DNA of 64,000 bases, taken from Agathobacter sp. Lineage in GTDB: Bacteria > Bacillota > Clostridia > Lachnospirales > Lachnospiraceae. Below are positions 52,585 to 61,518 of the stretch, piece by piece. Position 1 is the first letter of the stretch; each line of letters starts with the position of its first letter. The DNA is taken from positions 1 through 64,000 of the forward strand of contig JALEZW010000031.1 in the NCBI GenBank assembly GCA_022772675.1, read 5' to 3'. The notes under the pieces were generated by a model. That model saw only the letters and a program-made list of their open reading frames with translations, was not told the DNA's origin and did no database searches. A program made the position numbers and the translations under genes.

Positions 52585-52633
52585 AAAAGGAAAAGACTTC
52601 TGCCTGGCATTTTTGCCCCTGCAAAAGTCTTTT
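52585..52633 (-). terminator. terminator between the Cys-rich gene and the phosphoesterase
   Basis: AAAAGACTT / AAGTCTTTT stem with further internal pairing, then CCTTTTA on the minus strand. Confidence 0.7.
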
Positions 52634-52655
52634 CACCTCGCTCATAACAGTGTGC

Positions 52656-52832
52656 TTATCCAAGACGCTTCCACTGCTTACTGCATTTATAATAAGAATA
52701 AAACATACAGTGTTCTGCCTGATCGCACCGGCTGGGTGCCGTCTCAATGCTGCACTGACATTTCACAACAGCATCCGCCTTTCCCTTACAGTTTCCCTTC
52801 ATAATAACATCATCTAAAACTTCGTCTGACAT
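52656..52832 (-). CDS. 58-residue Cys-rich small protein
   Basis: A small gene with strong signals: ATG at 52832 preceded by AAGGAG at a good distance, 58 codons, stop before a terminator. The product starts MSDEVLDDVIMKGNCKGKAD and contains six cysteines (NCKGK, KCQCS, SRCDQ, EHCMF, YKCSK), enough for one or two metal sites or a redox role. I do not recognise the family. It is monocistronic. Confidence 0.75.
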   Translation of the reverse strand: MSDEVLDDVIMKGNCKGKADAVVKCQCSIETAPSRCDQAEHCMFYSYYKCSKQWKRLG

Positions 52833-52987
52833 ATTTTCTCAAGCTCCTTATTACTACTATGTTTTGTCGCCGACGGTGTCTATTATACAATATCTGGTAG
52901 AGAAAGACCATATGTCAATTCTTACAAATTGTGACGGTTCTTTTAGCAAAATTTCCACTTGACGAAAATATGGAAATGGGCTAGCGG

Positions 52988-53764
52988 CTATTTAATTTTA
53001 AGTTCATCCAGTAAATGAATGTGGTATTTCTCCACAAGTTCCATGCATTTCTTATAGGCATCCTCATTTTTTATATGTTCAACACAGTGGGCATCCTCAC
53101 CAATGACGGCATAGTTTCCAACTTCTCCCGCTATCTTCCAGAACCGTTCTGCCGGATAATGCTTGGCATTCTCCGCCCTACCCAGCATATTGATTTCCAG
53201 CGGAATGTCCATCTCTTTCAGTGCCTTACACAGTCTGGTCATCTCCCATTCATATACAGAGTCCAGTCCCCGGTAATTCATGATATCCGGATGTGCCAGA
53301 TACAAAAAATCTCCGGTTTTCATACCCTCAATTACAGCGTCAACATAGTCGCGAATCCTGCTCTCATCCTCCGTCTCCGTTCCCGTATAGGGACCATACT
53401 GTTCCGACTCCAGAAAATGCTGTCCCATGATCATGTAATCGCAGCCAAGATTTCGAAACATCCTCATCTGTTCCTCGTGAAATTCCGGAATGTATTCTGC
53501 CTCAAACCCTACATAAATCGTAATTTCATTTTTGTACTCTTCCGCCAGTCTGCGGATAGTTTCCACATACTCAGGTGTCTGCTTCATGGTCATGCGTATT
53601 CCGGACACATATCCATCCTTAAAGGGACAGGGAACATGATCCGAAAAACCGAATTCTTTCATCCCCATTTCAATTGCCGCTTCAATATACTCCCGCTCTG
53701 TTCCATACGCATGCTGGCATCTTACGGTATGTGCATGATAATTTGCCTTTAAAAAATCCTGCAT
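52988..53764 (-). CDS. PHP-domain phosphatase, histidinol-phosphatase HisK-like
   Basis: About 258 residues from the ATG at 53764. PHP metal motifs: NYHAHTVRCQHAYGT (HxH), FGFSDHVPCPF, GFEAEYIPE, DYMIMGQHFL, AHPDI and IGEDAHC. The layout fits HisJ/HisK histidinol-phosphatases, but no his genes are nearby, so the substrate could differ. The longer frame to 53824 has no ribosome binding site. Confidence 0.85.
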   Translation of the reverse strand: MQDFLKANYHAHTVRCQHAYGTEREYIEAAIEMGMKEFGFSDHVPCPFKDGYVSGIRMTMKQTPEYVETIRRLAEEYKNEITIYVGFEAEYIPEFHEEQMRMFRNLGCDYMIMGQHFLESEQYGPYTGTETEDESRIRDYVDAVIEGMKTGDFLYLAHPDIMNYRGLDSVYEWEMTRLCKALKEMDIPLEINMLGRAENAKHYPAERFWKIAGEVGNYAVIGEDAHCVEHIKNEDAYKKCMELVEKYHIHLLDELKIK

Positions 53765-53841
53765 TTTGCTGCCCTTCTTCGTTTGTAATGCATTTATTTT
53801 AACACATAACGGAAAAAGAGACAACTATCCTAAATCTCTCA

Positions 53842-53912
53842 TTTACTTTTTGAAATCACCGCTATATAATGGGAAGATATATAAGCTGCGATTTCCTGTG
53901 AAATCGCAGCTT
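53842..53912 (+). promoter_or_regulatory. promoter and perfect leader hairpin of the CDF gene
   Basis: -35 TTTACT (53842-53847) and -10 TATAAT (53865-53870), 17-bp spacer. From about +6 the transcript would form a perfect 13-bp hairpin AAGCTGCGATTTC / GAAATCGCAGCTT (53883-53912) followed by GGATTTTA. No plus-strand gene lies upstream, so this may be an attenuator or an RNA stabiliser in the leader of the cation-efflux gene. Confidence 0.5.
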
Positions 53913-53955
53913 GGATTTTATGATATAAAAGATTTACATTAGGGGGAATTATATT

Positions 53956-55122
53956 ATGATTACATTATTATCAAGGTTCTTTGTGTTAAACAAACCCGAA
54001 AAAGAACAACGCCGTGCCTATGGAACCCTTTGCAGCATTGTGGGTATCTGCTTAAATATCCTGCTGTTCGCCGGAAAATATTTTGCAGGACTGATCTCCG
54101 GCTCCGTAGCCATCACGGCGGATGCCTTCAACAACCTTTCCGATGCCGGTTCTTCTTTCATCACTCTGGTGGGCTTTCTGTTTGCCGGAAAAAAGCCGGA
54201 TCCGGAGCACCCCTTCGGACATGGGCGTTTTGAATACGTCTCCGGTTTTATAGTTGCCATAGCCATCCTTTTGATGGGCTTCGAACTGCTGAAATCCTCT
54301 GTTGCAAAGATTATCCATCCGGTTGCCGTGGACACGAGCAATCTGGCAATCATCATCCTGCTCTGCTCCATCCTGGTAAAAATTTATATGGCATTTTATA
54401 ACCGCAGTATCGGAAAAAAGCTGGACTCTGATGCCATGAAAGCCACTGCCATGGATTCTCTTTCCGACACAATCGCTACCTCAGTAGTTCTTCTGTCACT
54501 GCTTGTTATGCGTCTGACTTCCGTGAACATTGATGGTATCTGCGGTCTTCTGGTGGCAGTATTCATCCTCTATGCCGGTATTCAGGCTGCAAAGGATACC
54601 ATTGATCCCCTTCTGGGAAAGGCTCCGGATCCATCCTTTGTCCGCCAGATCAAGGACATAGTCATGGAACATCCTACTGTACAGGGAATCCACGACCTGG
54701 TTGTCCACGACTATGGTCCGGGACGCTGCATGATATCTCTCCATGTGGAGGTTCCGGGAAATGAAAATGTATTTCTGCTCCACGATATGATTGATAATAT
54801 CGAACGGGAACTAGATTCCCAACTGGGCTGCGAGGCTGTCATTCATATGGATCCCATTGAAACGGACAATGCCGAGATCAAACGGATGCACGATCTGGTG
54901 GAACAGAAGGTAAAGGAAATCAATGAGAAAATAACCATACACGACTTTCGCATGGTAACCGGTGACACCCATACCAACCTGATTTTTGATGCCGTAATTC
55001 CTTACAAAACAAAAGGTACACCCGAAGCATTACAGGATCAGATCAAACAGAAAGTAAAAGAAATCGGAGACCAGTACATAGCTGTCGTCCAGCTTGACCA
55101 AAGCTACGTCCCCATCGACTGA
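53956..55122 (+). CDS. cation diffusion facilitator (CDF) metal-efflux protein
   Basis: A 388-residue membrane antiporter for divalent metals (Zn/Fe/Mn type). The transmembrane part holds metal-site motifs ITADAFNNLSDAGSSF and ATAMDSLSDTIATS, plus PDPEHPFGHGRFEY. The cytoplasmic C-terminal domain (GIHDLVVHDYGPGRCMISLH) is followed by an additional ~90-residue segment (NAEIKRMHDLVEQKVKEINE to the end) that makes this one longer than the standard ~300 residues. Metal specificity cannot be decided. AGGGGG precedes the ATG. Confidence 0.93.
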   Translation: MITLLSRFFVLNKPEKEQRRAYGTLCSIVGICLNILLFAGKYFAGLISGSVAITADAFNNLSDAGSSFITLVGFLFAGKKPDPEHPFGHGRFEYVSGFIVAIAILLMGFELLKSSVAKIIHPVAVDTSNLAIIILLCSILVKIYMAFYNRSIGKKLDSDAMKATAMDSLSDTIATSVVLLSLLVMRLTSVNIDGICGLLVAVFILYAGIQAAKDTIDPLLGKAPDPSFVRQIKDIVMEHPTVQGIHDLVVHDYGPGRCMISLHVEVPGNENVFLLHDMIDNIERELDSQLGCEAVIHMDPIETDNAEIKRMHDLVEQKVKEINEKITIHDFRMVTGDTHTNLIFDAVIPYKTKGTPEALQDQIKQKVKEIGDQYIAVVQLDQSYVPID

Positions 55123-55293
55123 TCCCGGTACACCGGGTAAAAAAACGGAACTTATAAGTTGGCTGTGAACAATCCACATGACTTTTTTATTGTCAGATAT
55201 CTCTTCAACGGTTAGAATATATACAGAGGGAAAAACACCTTTAAATCATCATATAATGATACAAAGGAAAATATTATTTAGAAAGGGAAAATT

Positions 55294-56694
55294 ATGCTAA
55301 CATGTCCAAACTGCGGAGGGAATCTGAGATTTGATATTCCCTCCCAACAACTTGCCTGTAAGCAGTGCCAGTCTCAGTTTGACCCCTATGCATTCGACGA
55401 AAAGACCAGTGATGCAAAGGAGGAAACTGCATCTGACGACAGCTTTGAGGCCACTATTTTCACCTGCCCCCAGTGCGGTGGCGAAATCTTAAGCACTGAC
55501 AACGCAGCTACAGGATTCTGCAGCTTCTGTGGTGCATCCACAATTCTTTACAGCCGCCTCACCCGGGAAAAGCGGCCTGCTTACATTATTCCATTTAAAA
55601 AGACAAAGGAAGAATGTAAGCAGGCTTATGCCGCCCGCATGAAAAAAGCCTGGTTTGCGCCAAAAGAATTAAAAGATCCTGCATATATCGACAGCTTTCG
55701 CGGCATCTATATGCCCTATTGGGCTTTTTACATCACCCAGAAAGGAGACTTGTCTCTTCCGGGAAAAAAATCCTATCGAAAGGGTGACTATATTTATACC
55801 GACCACTATTCTCTCACCGGAAATCTAAATGCATACTATAAGGGGCTTTCCTATGATGCCTCTTCCTCATTTGCAGATAATATCAGTGAGGCTCTGGCTC
55901 CCTATGATGTTAAGGGAATGAAAGCCTTTACTCCGGCATATTTAAGCGGCTTCTATGCAGATACTGCAGATGTGGATTATAAAATTTACCAGAATGATGC
56001 CGAAGCCTCTGCTGTCCATGAGACAGTTGATACAATAAAGAAAACAAAACCGTTTTCATCCTATACTTTAGGGAACATCAGCAACAATATGCTAAATACC
56101 CACACAGAGACTGTGGACCGTACTATGTTTCCGGTCTGGTTTCTCTCCTACCGGAAAAATGACCGTGTCGCCTATGCCACGGTAAACGGCCAGACCGGAA
56201 AGGTCGTTGCGGATATCCCGGTTGATGCCAGAAAATATGTGCTCTCCACGCTGCTTTTAGCTGTTCCGATTTTCCTGATTTTAGCTTTATGCGTGACACT
56301 GCTTCCCTCGTGGCTTTTGTTGGCCTGTGCAATCCTCTCTGTTATTTCCGCAGTCACCTGTGGCATAGAACACAGTTCCATACGGCGGAAGGATGAGAAT
56401 CTTGATGACAGGGGCAAACAATATCAGGAACTGCACGGCGGTCAAAACAGGATTCCCGTAAAAATTCCCAAGCCAAAGGCTCCTGTGGGAACGGTGCTGT
56501 CCCTGATTGCCACTGCTCTTTCGATGCTGATTTGGTTCCTTCATCCGGTGTCCGATCTGTGGTATTACATAACTGCGGTTTTTACCCTGGTTATTATTCT
56601 TGTAACCTTTATTGACATTATAAAAGCCTATAATCAGTTATCCACCCGCAGGCTTCCACAGTTTGACAGACAGGGAGGTGATGACCGTGCATAA
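55294..56694 (+). CDS. membrane protein with two N-terminal zinc ribbons
   Basis: A 466-residue protein. The N-terminus has zinc ribbon pairs CPNCGGNLRFD...CKQCQSQF and CPQCGGEILS...CSFCGAST. A middle domain of ~250 residues (FRGIYMPYWAFYITQKGDL, TVDRTMFPVWFLSYRKNDRV, ATVNGQTGKV) is followed by two pairs of membrane spans (VLSTLLLAVPIFLILALCV, WLLLACAILSVISAVTC, VLSLIATALSMLIWFL, YYITAVFTLVIILVTF). This is a conserved but functionally unknown Firmicute family often next to TPM proteins. It overlaps the next gene by 14 bp. Confidence 0.85.
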   Translation: MLTCPNCGGNLRFDIPSQQLACKQCQSQFDPYAFDEKTSDAKEETASDDSFEATIFTCPQCGGEILSTDNAATGFCSFCGASTILYSRLTREKRPAYIIPFKKTKEECKQAYAARMKKAWFAPKELKDPAYIDSFRGIYMPYWAFYITQKGDLSLPGKKSYRKGDYIYTDHYSLTGNLNAYYKGLSYDASSSFADNISEALAPYDVKGMKAFTPAYLSGFYADTADVDYKIYQNDAEASAVHETVDTIKKTKPFSSYTLGNISNNMLNTHTETVDRTMFPVWFLSYRKNDRVAYATVNGQTGKVVADIPVDARKYVLSTLLLAVPIFLILALCVTLLPSWLLLACAILSVISAVTCGIEHSSIRRKDENLDDRGKQYQELHGGQNRIPVKIPKPKAPVGTVLSLIATALSMLIWFLHPVSDLWYYITAVFTLVIILVTFIDIIKAYNQLSTRRLPQFDRQGGDDRA

Positions 56695-57484
56695 GATATT
56701 GAATAAATTAAATTATTTTTTTATTATTGTATTTTCTATTATAATAATGGGAGGGTCTGTCATTTCTGTTCAGGCAGAAGTAACGACTGTAAAAAATGAA
56801 GACACGGGATATCGTCTGATTCTCGATGACGAGGCTGATTTTCTGGATGACGCACAGGAGTCTGCCCTGAAAGAAAAAATGTCTGAAATCACGGAATACT
56901 GTAATGTTGCCCTTGTTACCACCACCTGGCACACAGAGTCCTCTACCAAAAACTTTGCTGCCAACTATTTTGATGATGCATTCGGCCCCCATAAAAGTGG
57001 AACCATCTTTGTCATCGACAGGGATTTAAACGAGATTTATCTTTACAGTGATGGAAATGCCCATAAAACCATCACCAACTCCCGAGCCTATTCCATCACG
57101 GATAATACTTATGTTTACGCAACCAGTGACCATGACTACGATTATTACACCTGTGCATACAAAACCTTTGAGCAGGTTCTTGCACTCCTGCAGGGGAAAA
57201 GAATCGCAGAACCCATGAGATACCTTTGCAGCGCACTGCTTGCTATTATCCTGGCAGCTTTCATTAACTTTTTCCTCATCATGTTCAGCTCCGGCTCCCG
57301 GAAGCCGGATATGGACCAGGTACTGGCGGGAACCTACACCAATGTAGACATCCAGAATGCTAATGCCCATTTCGTAAACCAGACCCGTGTTTACGATCCT
57401 CCATCCTCTTCTTCCTCCAGCGGAGGACATTCCGGTGGCGGCGGTGGTGGTCACTCCGGTGGCGGCGGTGGTCACTCCATTTAG
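56681..57484 (+). CDS. TPM-domain membrane protein
   Basis: About 267 residues: signal/anchor helix (NYFFIIVFSIIIMGGSVISV), an extracellular TPM domain (LDDEADFLDDAQESALKEKM, VALVTTTWHTE, YFDDAFGPHKSGTIFVIDRD), a second membrane helix (LCSALLAIILAAFINFFLIM) and a Ser/Gly/His-rich tail ending in repeated GGHSGGGGG. TPM proteins are linked to envelope quality control and photosystem repair; bacterial roles are poorly known. ATG at 56681 is very close to GGGAGG, so the GTG at 56687 (8-nt spacing) may be the true start. Confidence 0.87.
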   Translation: MTVHKILNKLNYFFIIVFSIIIMGGSVISVQAEVTTVKNEDTGYRLILDDEADFLDDAQESALKEKMSEITEYCNVALVTTTWHTESSTKNFAANYFDDAFGPHKSGTIFVIDRDLNEIYLYSDGNAHKTITNSRAYSITDNTYVYATSDHDYDYYTCAYKTFEQVLALLQGKRIAEPMRYLCSALLAIILAAFINFFLIMFSSGSRKPDMDQVLAGTYTNVDIQNANAHFVNQTRVYDPPSSSSSSGGHSGGGGGGHSGGGGGHSI

Positions 57485-57525
57485 TCTTCCATTTTGTTTC
57501 TATTCAGTACTCCGTTATTAATCAA

Positions 57526-57575
57526 AAAATCTCAGTGCGGGATTGCCAAACGCAGCGGTCCTGCACTGAGATTTT
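57526..57575. terminator. bidirectional terminator
   Basis: AAAATCTCAGTGC / GCACTGAGATTTT with further pairing inside (GGGATTGCC / GGTCCT region). It closes the TPM gene and the convergent methyltransferase gene. Confidence 0.85.
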
Positions 57576-57609
57576 AATTATCATTTAACTTAGCTTTATT
57601 TTACTTTAT

Positions 57610-59049
57610 CTACTGGTTCCAGTTTTTTCTAAGTCCCTTCGGATAATGATTTTTCATGACTGCTCCTGCCAGTTTTCCCCAGCCGATACTATAACCATCC
57701 ACTGTGATCAGATACCAGCCCTTTTCCCCCTCTGCGGGAAAGGTCTGTCCGCTTAAATAAGCCCGGATTTCCGGTCCCTCTGATTTTAGATCAAAGGAAT
57801 GTTTCACCTGCTTTTTTTTCATGGCAAGTGCCAGGGCATGGGCAGGCTCCAGCCTGTTTTTCTTAATGGTTCCCAGATGAAGTCCCGGTCGCAGCACATG
57901 CAGTCCCTGAATGGATGGCATATCTTCCGGCACCAGGTAAAGCTGCTCCCCAAACCTTATCATTCTCTGGGGCAGCTTGATGGACAAGATTTCTGAAAGT
58001 TCTCTTTCAAACTCTTTTCCCTCATTTCCTGTAATGGTTTTTTGGATTCCTCCGGAACAGTATCCTCTGTAATTTTCCGAAACAACACCCTCTTTTTCCA
58101 GAACCGCCACAAAATGCCCTTCGCCCCTGATCCGGTGTGGAAATAAGCGGATTGTATCTCTGATTTCATTCTGTATCTGCTCTGAAGCCGAATTATTTCT
58201 CCCCTCACCACTTACAGCAGTCCCGTCCGTACCTTCCGGTATCCATTCCGGCCGTCCGGCTGTCATTCCCTCATACCGTTTTACCGGAACAACATGAAAC
58301 TCCGGATGCCGGTGCAGGAACCTGCTGATAGTTCCCTCATTTTCCTCCGGGGAAAAGGTACAGGTGGAATACACCATGCGCCCGCCCGGTCGAAGCATGT
58401 CCGCTGCACACTCCAGAATTTCCAGCTGCCTTTTCGCACATAATGCAACATTTTCTAAGCTCCACTCCTCACAGGCATTCTCATTTTTCCGAAACATCCC
58501 CTCTCCGGAACAGGGAGCATCTACCATAATACGGTCAAAAAATTCTATGAAAAATTTAGCGAGTGTCTGCGGGTTCTCATTGGTTACCAGAGCGTTCATT
58601 ATTCCCATCCGTTCAATATTCTCTGAAAGTATCTTCGCCCGTGCCGGATGAATCTCATTACTCACTAAAAGCCCTTCTCCCTCCATGGCAGCAGCAATCT
58701 GCGTACTCTTTCCTCCCGGAGCCGCACACAGATCCAGCACCTTTTCTCCGGGTTTCGCTCCCAGATAGGCTGCCGGTGCCATAGCACTTGGCTCCTGAAT
58801 ATAGTAAACCCCTGCCTCGTGATAAGGATGTTTTCCCGGATAATCCTCCTTTTCATAATAAAATCCATTGTTTTCCCACAATATTTCCTTTAAATGAAAT
58901 GGAAATTTTATAAAAGTATCTTCCCGGTCCGCTTTCAGTGTATTCACCCTAAGCGCCTGATAACGCTCTTTCTCATAACTATCCAAAAATGCCGGATATT
59001 CATCTTTCAGCATTCTGTTCATCCGTTCCTGAAATAATTGTGGCAGCAT
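57610..59049 (-). CDS. 16S rRNA m5C methyltransferase (RsmF/NOL1-NOP2-Sun family)
   Basis: A 479-residue SAM-dependent RNA cytosine-C5 methyltransferase. Motifs: YIQEPSAMAPAAYLGAKPGE, VLDLCAAPGGKSTQIAA (motif I), IMVDAPCSGEGMFRK (PC catalytic motif), YSTCTFSPEENEG (TC nucleophile). The C-terminal ~150 residues form an RNA-binding PUA-like extension (LHLGTIKKNRLEPAHALALA, YSIGWGKLAGAVMKNHYPKG), as in RsmF/YebU. Single gene, no obvious operon. Confidence 0.92.
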   Translation of the reverse strand: MLPQLFQERMNRMLKDEYPAFLDSYEKERYQALRVNTLKADREDTFIKFPFHLKEILWENNGFYYEKEDYPGKHPYHEAGVYYIQEPSAMAPAAYLGAKPGEKVLDLCAAPGGKSTQIAAAMEGEGLLVSNEIHPARAKILSENIERMGIMNALVTNENPQTLAKFFIEFFDRIMVDAPCSGEGMFRKNENACEEWSLENVALCAKRQLEILECAADMLRPGGRMVYSTCTFSPEENEGTISRFLHRHPEFHVVPVKRYEGMTAGRPEWIPEGTDGTAVSGEGRNNSASEQIQNEIRDTIRLFPHRIRGEGHFVAVLEKEGVVSENYRGYCSGGIQKTITGNEGKEFERELSEILSIKLPQRMIRFGEQLYLVPEDMPSIQGLHVLRPGLHLGTIKKNRLEPAHALALAMKKKQVKHSFDLKSEGPEIRAYLSGQTFPAEGEKGWYLITVDGYSIGWGKLAGAVMKNHYPKGLRKNWNQ

Positions 59050-59173
59050 TCCATTCTCCTATTCCTGTATTTTCCCATGTTTTGATTACCATGAAAGGTA
59101 TGTTTCTGATCACACGGCATTTCCTGCAATGTGAAAAATAAAAATTTTTATTTCAAAATAGTAATAATCATAT

Positions 59174-59185
59174 TATAATAGATAT
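59174..59185 (+). promoter_or_regulatory. -10 element immediately before the HD-GYP gene
   Basis: TATAAT at 59174-59179 places the expected transcription start at or within a base or two of the ATG (59186). No Shine-Dalgarno sequence is seen before the ATG or before the next in-frame ATG, so the mRNA may be leaderless. Confidence 0.4.
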
Positions 59186-60283
59186 ATGATTAAACGTAAA
59201 TATATGCGAACAAGACAATTAAAACCCGGTATGAAGCTTGACCACCCGGTAGTAGACCGTTTAGGACGTAATCTGGTTGCACGTGGTGTCCCTCTTGACG
59301 ACTATCTCATTGATTCTCTGATAAAGCTGGGAATCATGTCCGTCTATATCCAGATTGGAGAGGATGCCGAGGAAAAGGAAGCACTTCCTGTTTCCGAGAA
59401 GGCAAAAGAAAATATCGAAAAACTACGGACGGAGGACCGCTCAAAAGTTACCCTTTCCGCCAGCGTCCGGGAACGTGTTTCCACTGGAATCCAGTTCATC
59501 TACAACAATGCAGATTCTGAAGAGATGACTGCTGCCACCGAAACCATTGCTGATGATCTCATGAATGCAATCAACAATAATGATGCGATTGCAATTGATA
59601 TTTCTGCGCTCAAAACCAGTGATGAATACACTTTCAAGCACAGTGTGGATGTGGCAACCATTGCGATGATCGTAGCAAAACAGCAGGGGCTTTCTTCCAA
59701 AGAGATTCACGAGATCGGAGTCACTGGTCTTTTACATGACATCGGAAAGACCAGGATTCCCCTCTCTGTTCTGAACAAACCCGGAAAACTGAACGATGAG
59801 GAATTTGCCATCATGCGTCAGCACTCCACCTACAGCTATCAGATGATCAAAGACAAGCCCGAATTTACACCAGGCATCTGTCTTGGAGTTCTTCAGCACC
59901 ACGAGAAGATCAATGGCAAAGGCTACCCCCTTGGCGTAACGGAAGAAAAAATATGTCCTTACGCACGCATTCTTGCTGTGGCAGATATTTATGATGCCCT
60001 GGTTACCGAACGTCCCTACAAGAAGGCTTACTCCCAGCGTGACGCCATAGAAATGATTATGTCCATGACTATGGAACTTGATATCACAGCCATGAAAAGC
60101 TTCATGGAAAGTATGATACTTTATCCGGTAGACAGCATTGTAGAACTCAGTAATGGGGAAAAAGCTCGTGTGGTAAAGAACATTCCCCATTATATTCTGC
60201 GCCCGACAGTTGTAGGCCTGACCAGCGGAAAAGTCTATGAACTCGGGGAAGACTTAAGCTGCGCCAATATTATCATTCTGTAG
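59186..60283 (+). CDS. HD-GYP domain phosphodiesterase
   Basis: A 365-residue protein: N-terminal ~100-residue DUF3391-like part (RTRQLKPGMKLDHPVVDRLG) and an HD-GYP domain with HSVDVATIAMIVAKQ, GLLHDIGKTRIP (HD), LQHHEKINGKGYPLG (HHE and GYP) and ILAVADIYDAL, ERPYKKAY. HD-GYP proteins usually hydrolyse cyclic di-GMP or related dinucleotides. All metal-site and GYP residues are preserved. Its 3' end overlaps the convergent carboxypeptidase gene by 11 bp. The start lacks a ribosome binding site. Confidence 0.92.
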   Translation: MIKRKYMRTRQLKPGMKLDHPVVDRLGRNLVARGVPLDDYLIDSLIKLGIMSVYIQIGEDAEEKEALPVSEKAKENIEKLRTEDRSKVTLSASVRERVSTGIQFIYNNADSEEMTAATETIADDLMNAINNNDAIAIDISALKTSDEYTFKHSVDVATIAMIVAKQQGLSSKEIHEIGVTGLLHDIGKTRIPLSVLNKPGKLNDEEFAIMRQHSTYSYQMIKDKPEFTPGICLGVLQHHEKINGKGYPLGVTEEKICPYARILAVADIYDALVTERPYKKAYSQRDAIEMIMSMTMELDITAMKSFMESMILYPVDSIVELSNGEKARVVKNIPHYILRPTVVGLTSGKVYELGEDLSCANIIIL

Positions 60284-61295
60284 TTTCTGTCGTTTTTGGA
60301 AGGAATGCATCATAGATATCAACATGGTCATAAATACAGCGCCAGCTGCTGGTGGAGCCACCAGTGACACAGATGTATTCCTCTCCGTTTTTATCCTTTG
60401 CCAGACTTGCGGCACAGCTTCCGGACTGTGCCACGAATCCGGTTTTTGCACAAAGGACTTCCCCATGGGTATCTTTGTCCTCAATTCTCCGTAAAAACCA
60501 GTTGGAAACTGTAAGTCCCTCCGGATGCTCTTTTGTCTTTGTAGTGGTATAAATGTGTTCCCCCAGAACCTGTCTTAAGAACTCGTCATCCGATGCCGCC
60601 TTTAATATCATCGCCATGTCATAGGCGGTACTATAGTGGTCCTCATTATAAATCCCCACGCAATTTGTAAAATGTGTTGTTTTTGACAACCCCATTTCTT
60701 CCAGTTCATGATTCATCATATCGACAAATGCCTCATGGGAGCCTGCCACGTAGCATGCCAGGGAATAGGCCGAGTCTGCACCGGAGGGAAGAATTGTCCC
60801 GTAAAAGAGATCCCGTACCGTTACCTCCTCATCCACCTCGTATCCGGTATTACTGCAGTCATTTCTGTAGCTGTAATCCGTGGCATCAATACTGATTTTC
60901 ACCGTATCATCCAGCTGTTCCGGCGTGATATTCTTCGATGCAACATAAACCGTAAAAATTTTTGTCATAGAAGCCGGATACATTTTTTTAAATGCATCCT
61001 TATCTGCAAGAATTTTTCCTGTTCCCACGTCGATTAATATTCCATGGCTGCTAACCACCGACTCCGGCAGCCCTTTTGTATCCTCTGTTTCCTCTGCAGA
61101 ATAGGAAAAGACCTCCTGTGTCTCTGTGGGAATTTCCTGTTCAGTTGGCTGCACTGCCTGCTGAGTGGGTTCGATATACTTCGGATCCTTTTTCTCCCTG
61201 CCAGGTTTCAGCAGGAGCACCGCAAGAGCAATCAACCCCGCCAATAAAATCACTGCTGTAATTCCCAATACATAATTATTTTTCTTTCTTTTCAT
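60273..61295 (-). CDS. D-alanyl-D-alanine carboxypeptidase-like protein (S11)
   Basis: A 340-residue membrane-anchored penicillin-binding protein: basic start and one N-terminal helix (YVLGITAVILLAGLIALAVL), a Thr/Glu/Pro-rich linker, then the serine peptidase fold with SxxK in YPASMTKIF, a second motif SGADSAY (SGA in place of the usual SxN) and KTG in CAKTGFVAQS. The change in the second motif may affect activity or simply mark the subfamily. It is the second S11 enzyme in the window; unlike the one at 13482 it is anchored by its N-terminus. Confidence 0.9.
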   Translation of the reverse strand: MKRKKNNYVLGITAVILLAGLIALAVLLLKPGREKKDPKYIEPTQQAVQPTEQEIPTETQEVFSYSAEETEDTKGLPESVVSSHGILIDVGTGKILADKDAFKKMYPASMTKIFTVYVASKNITPEQLDDTVKISIDATDYSYRNDCSNTGYEVDEEVTVRDLFYGTILPSGADSAYSLACYVAGSHEAFVDMMNHELEEMGLSKTTHFTNCVGIYNEDHYSTAYDMAMILKAASDDEFLRQVLGEHIYTTTKTKEHPEGLTVSNWFLRRIEDKDTHGEVLCAKTGFVAQSGSCAASLAKDKNGEEYICVTGGSTSSWRCIYDHVDIYDAFLPKTTETTE

Positions 61296-61401
61296 CTGTG
61301 CTGTATCCCCTTATTTTAATTATTATGATATGAGCGTCAAAAGGTATTTTTTCCTCATTTGATACACGAATTGCTCCGTTTCTACGCTTCGCTCCGGTCG
61401 G

Positions 61402-61488
61402 CGGTTTCGAGAGTGCAGGTCAAAAAACGAAGGCGTAGATGGCTACGTCAAGGCTTTTTGACCTGTGCTATCGGAATCGCAAACCGTT
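61402..61488. repeat. long imperfect palindromic element
   Basis: Nested inverted repeats: CGGTTT / AAACCG outside, GTGCAGGTCAAAAA with TTTTTGACCTGTGC in the middle and GGCGTAG / CTACGTC near the loop. The RNA would fold into a hairpin of about 85 nt. It lies downstream of the C69 peptidase gene, between it and the carboxypeptidase promoter region. It may be a terminator of the C69 gene or a small repetitive palindrome. Confidence 0.55.
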
Positions 61489-61518
61489 CATATTCACTAG
61501 AAACTTTTTATTCGGTGT

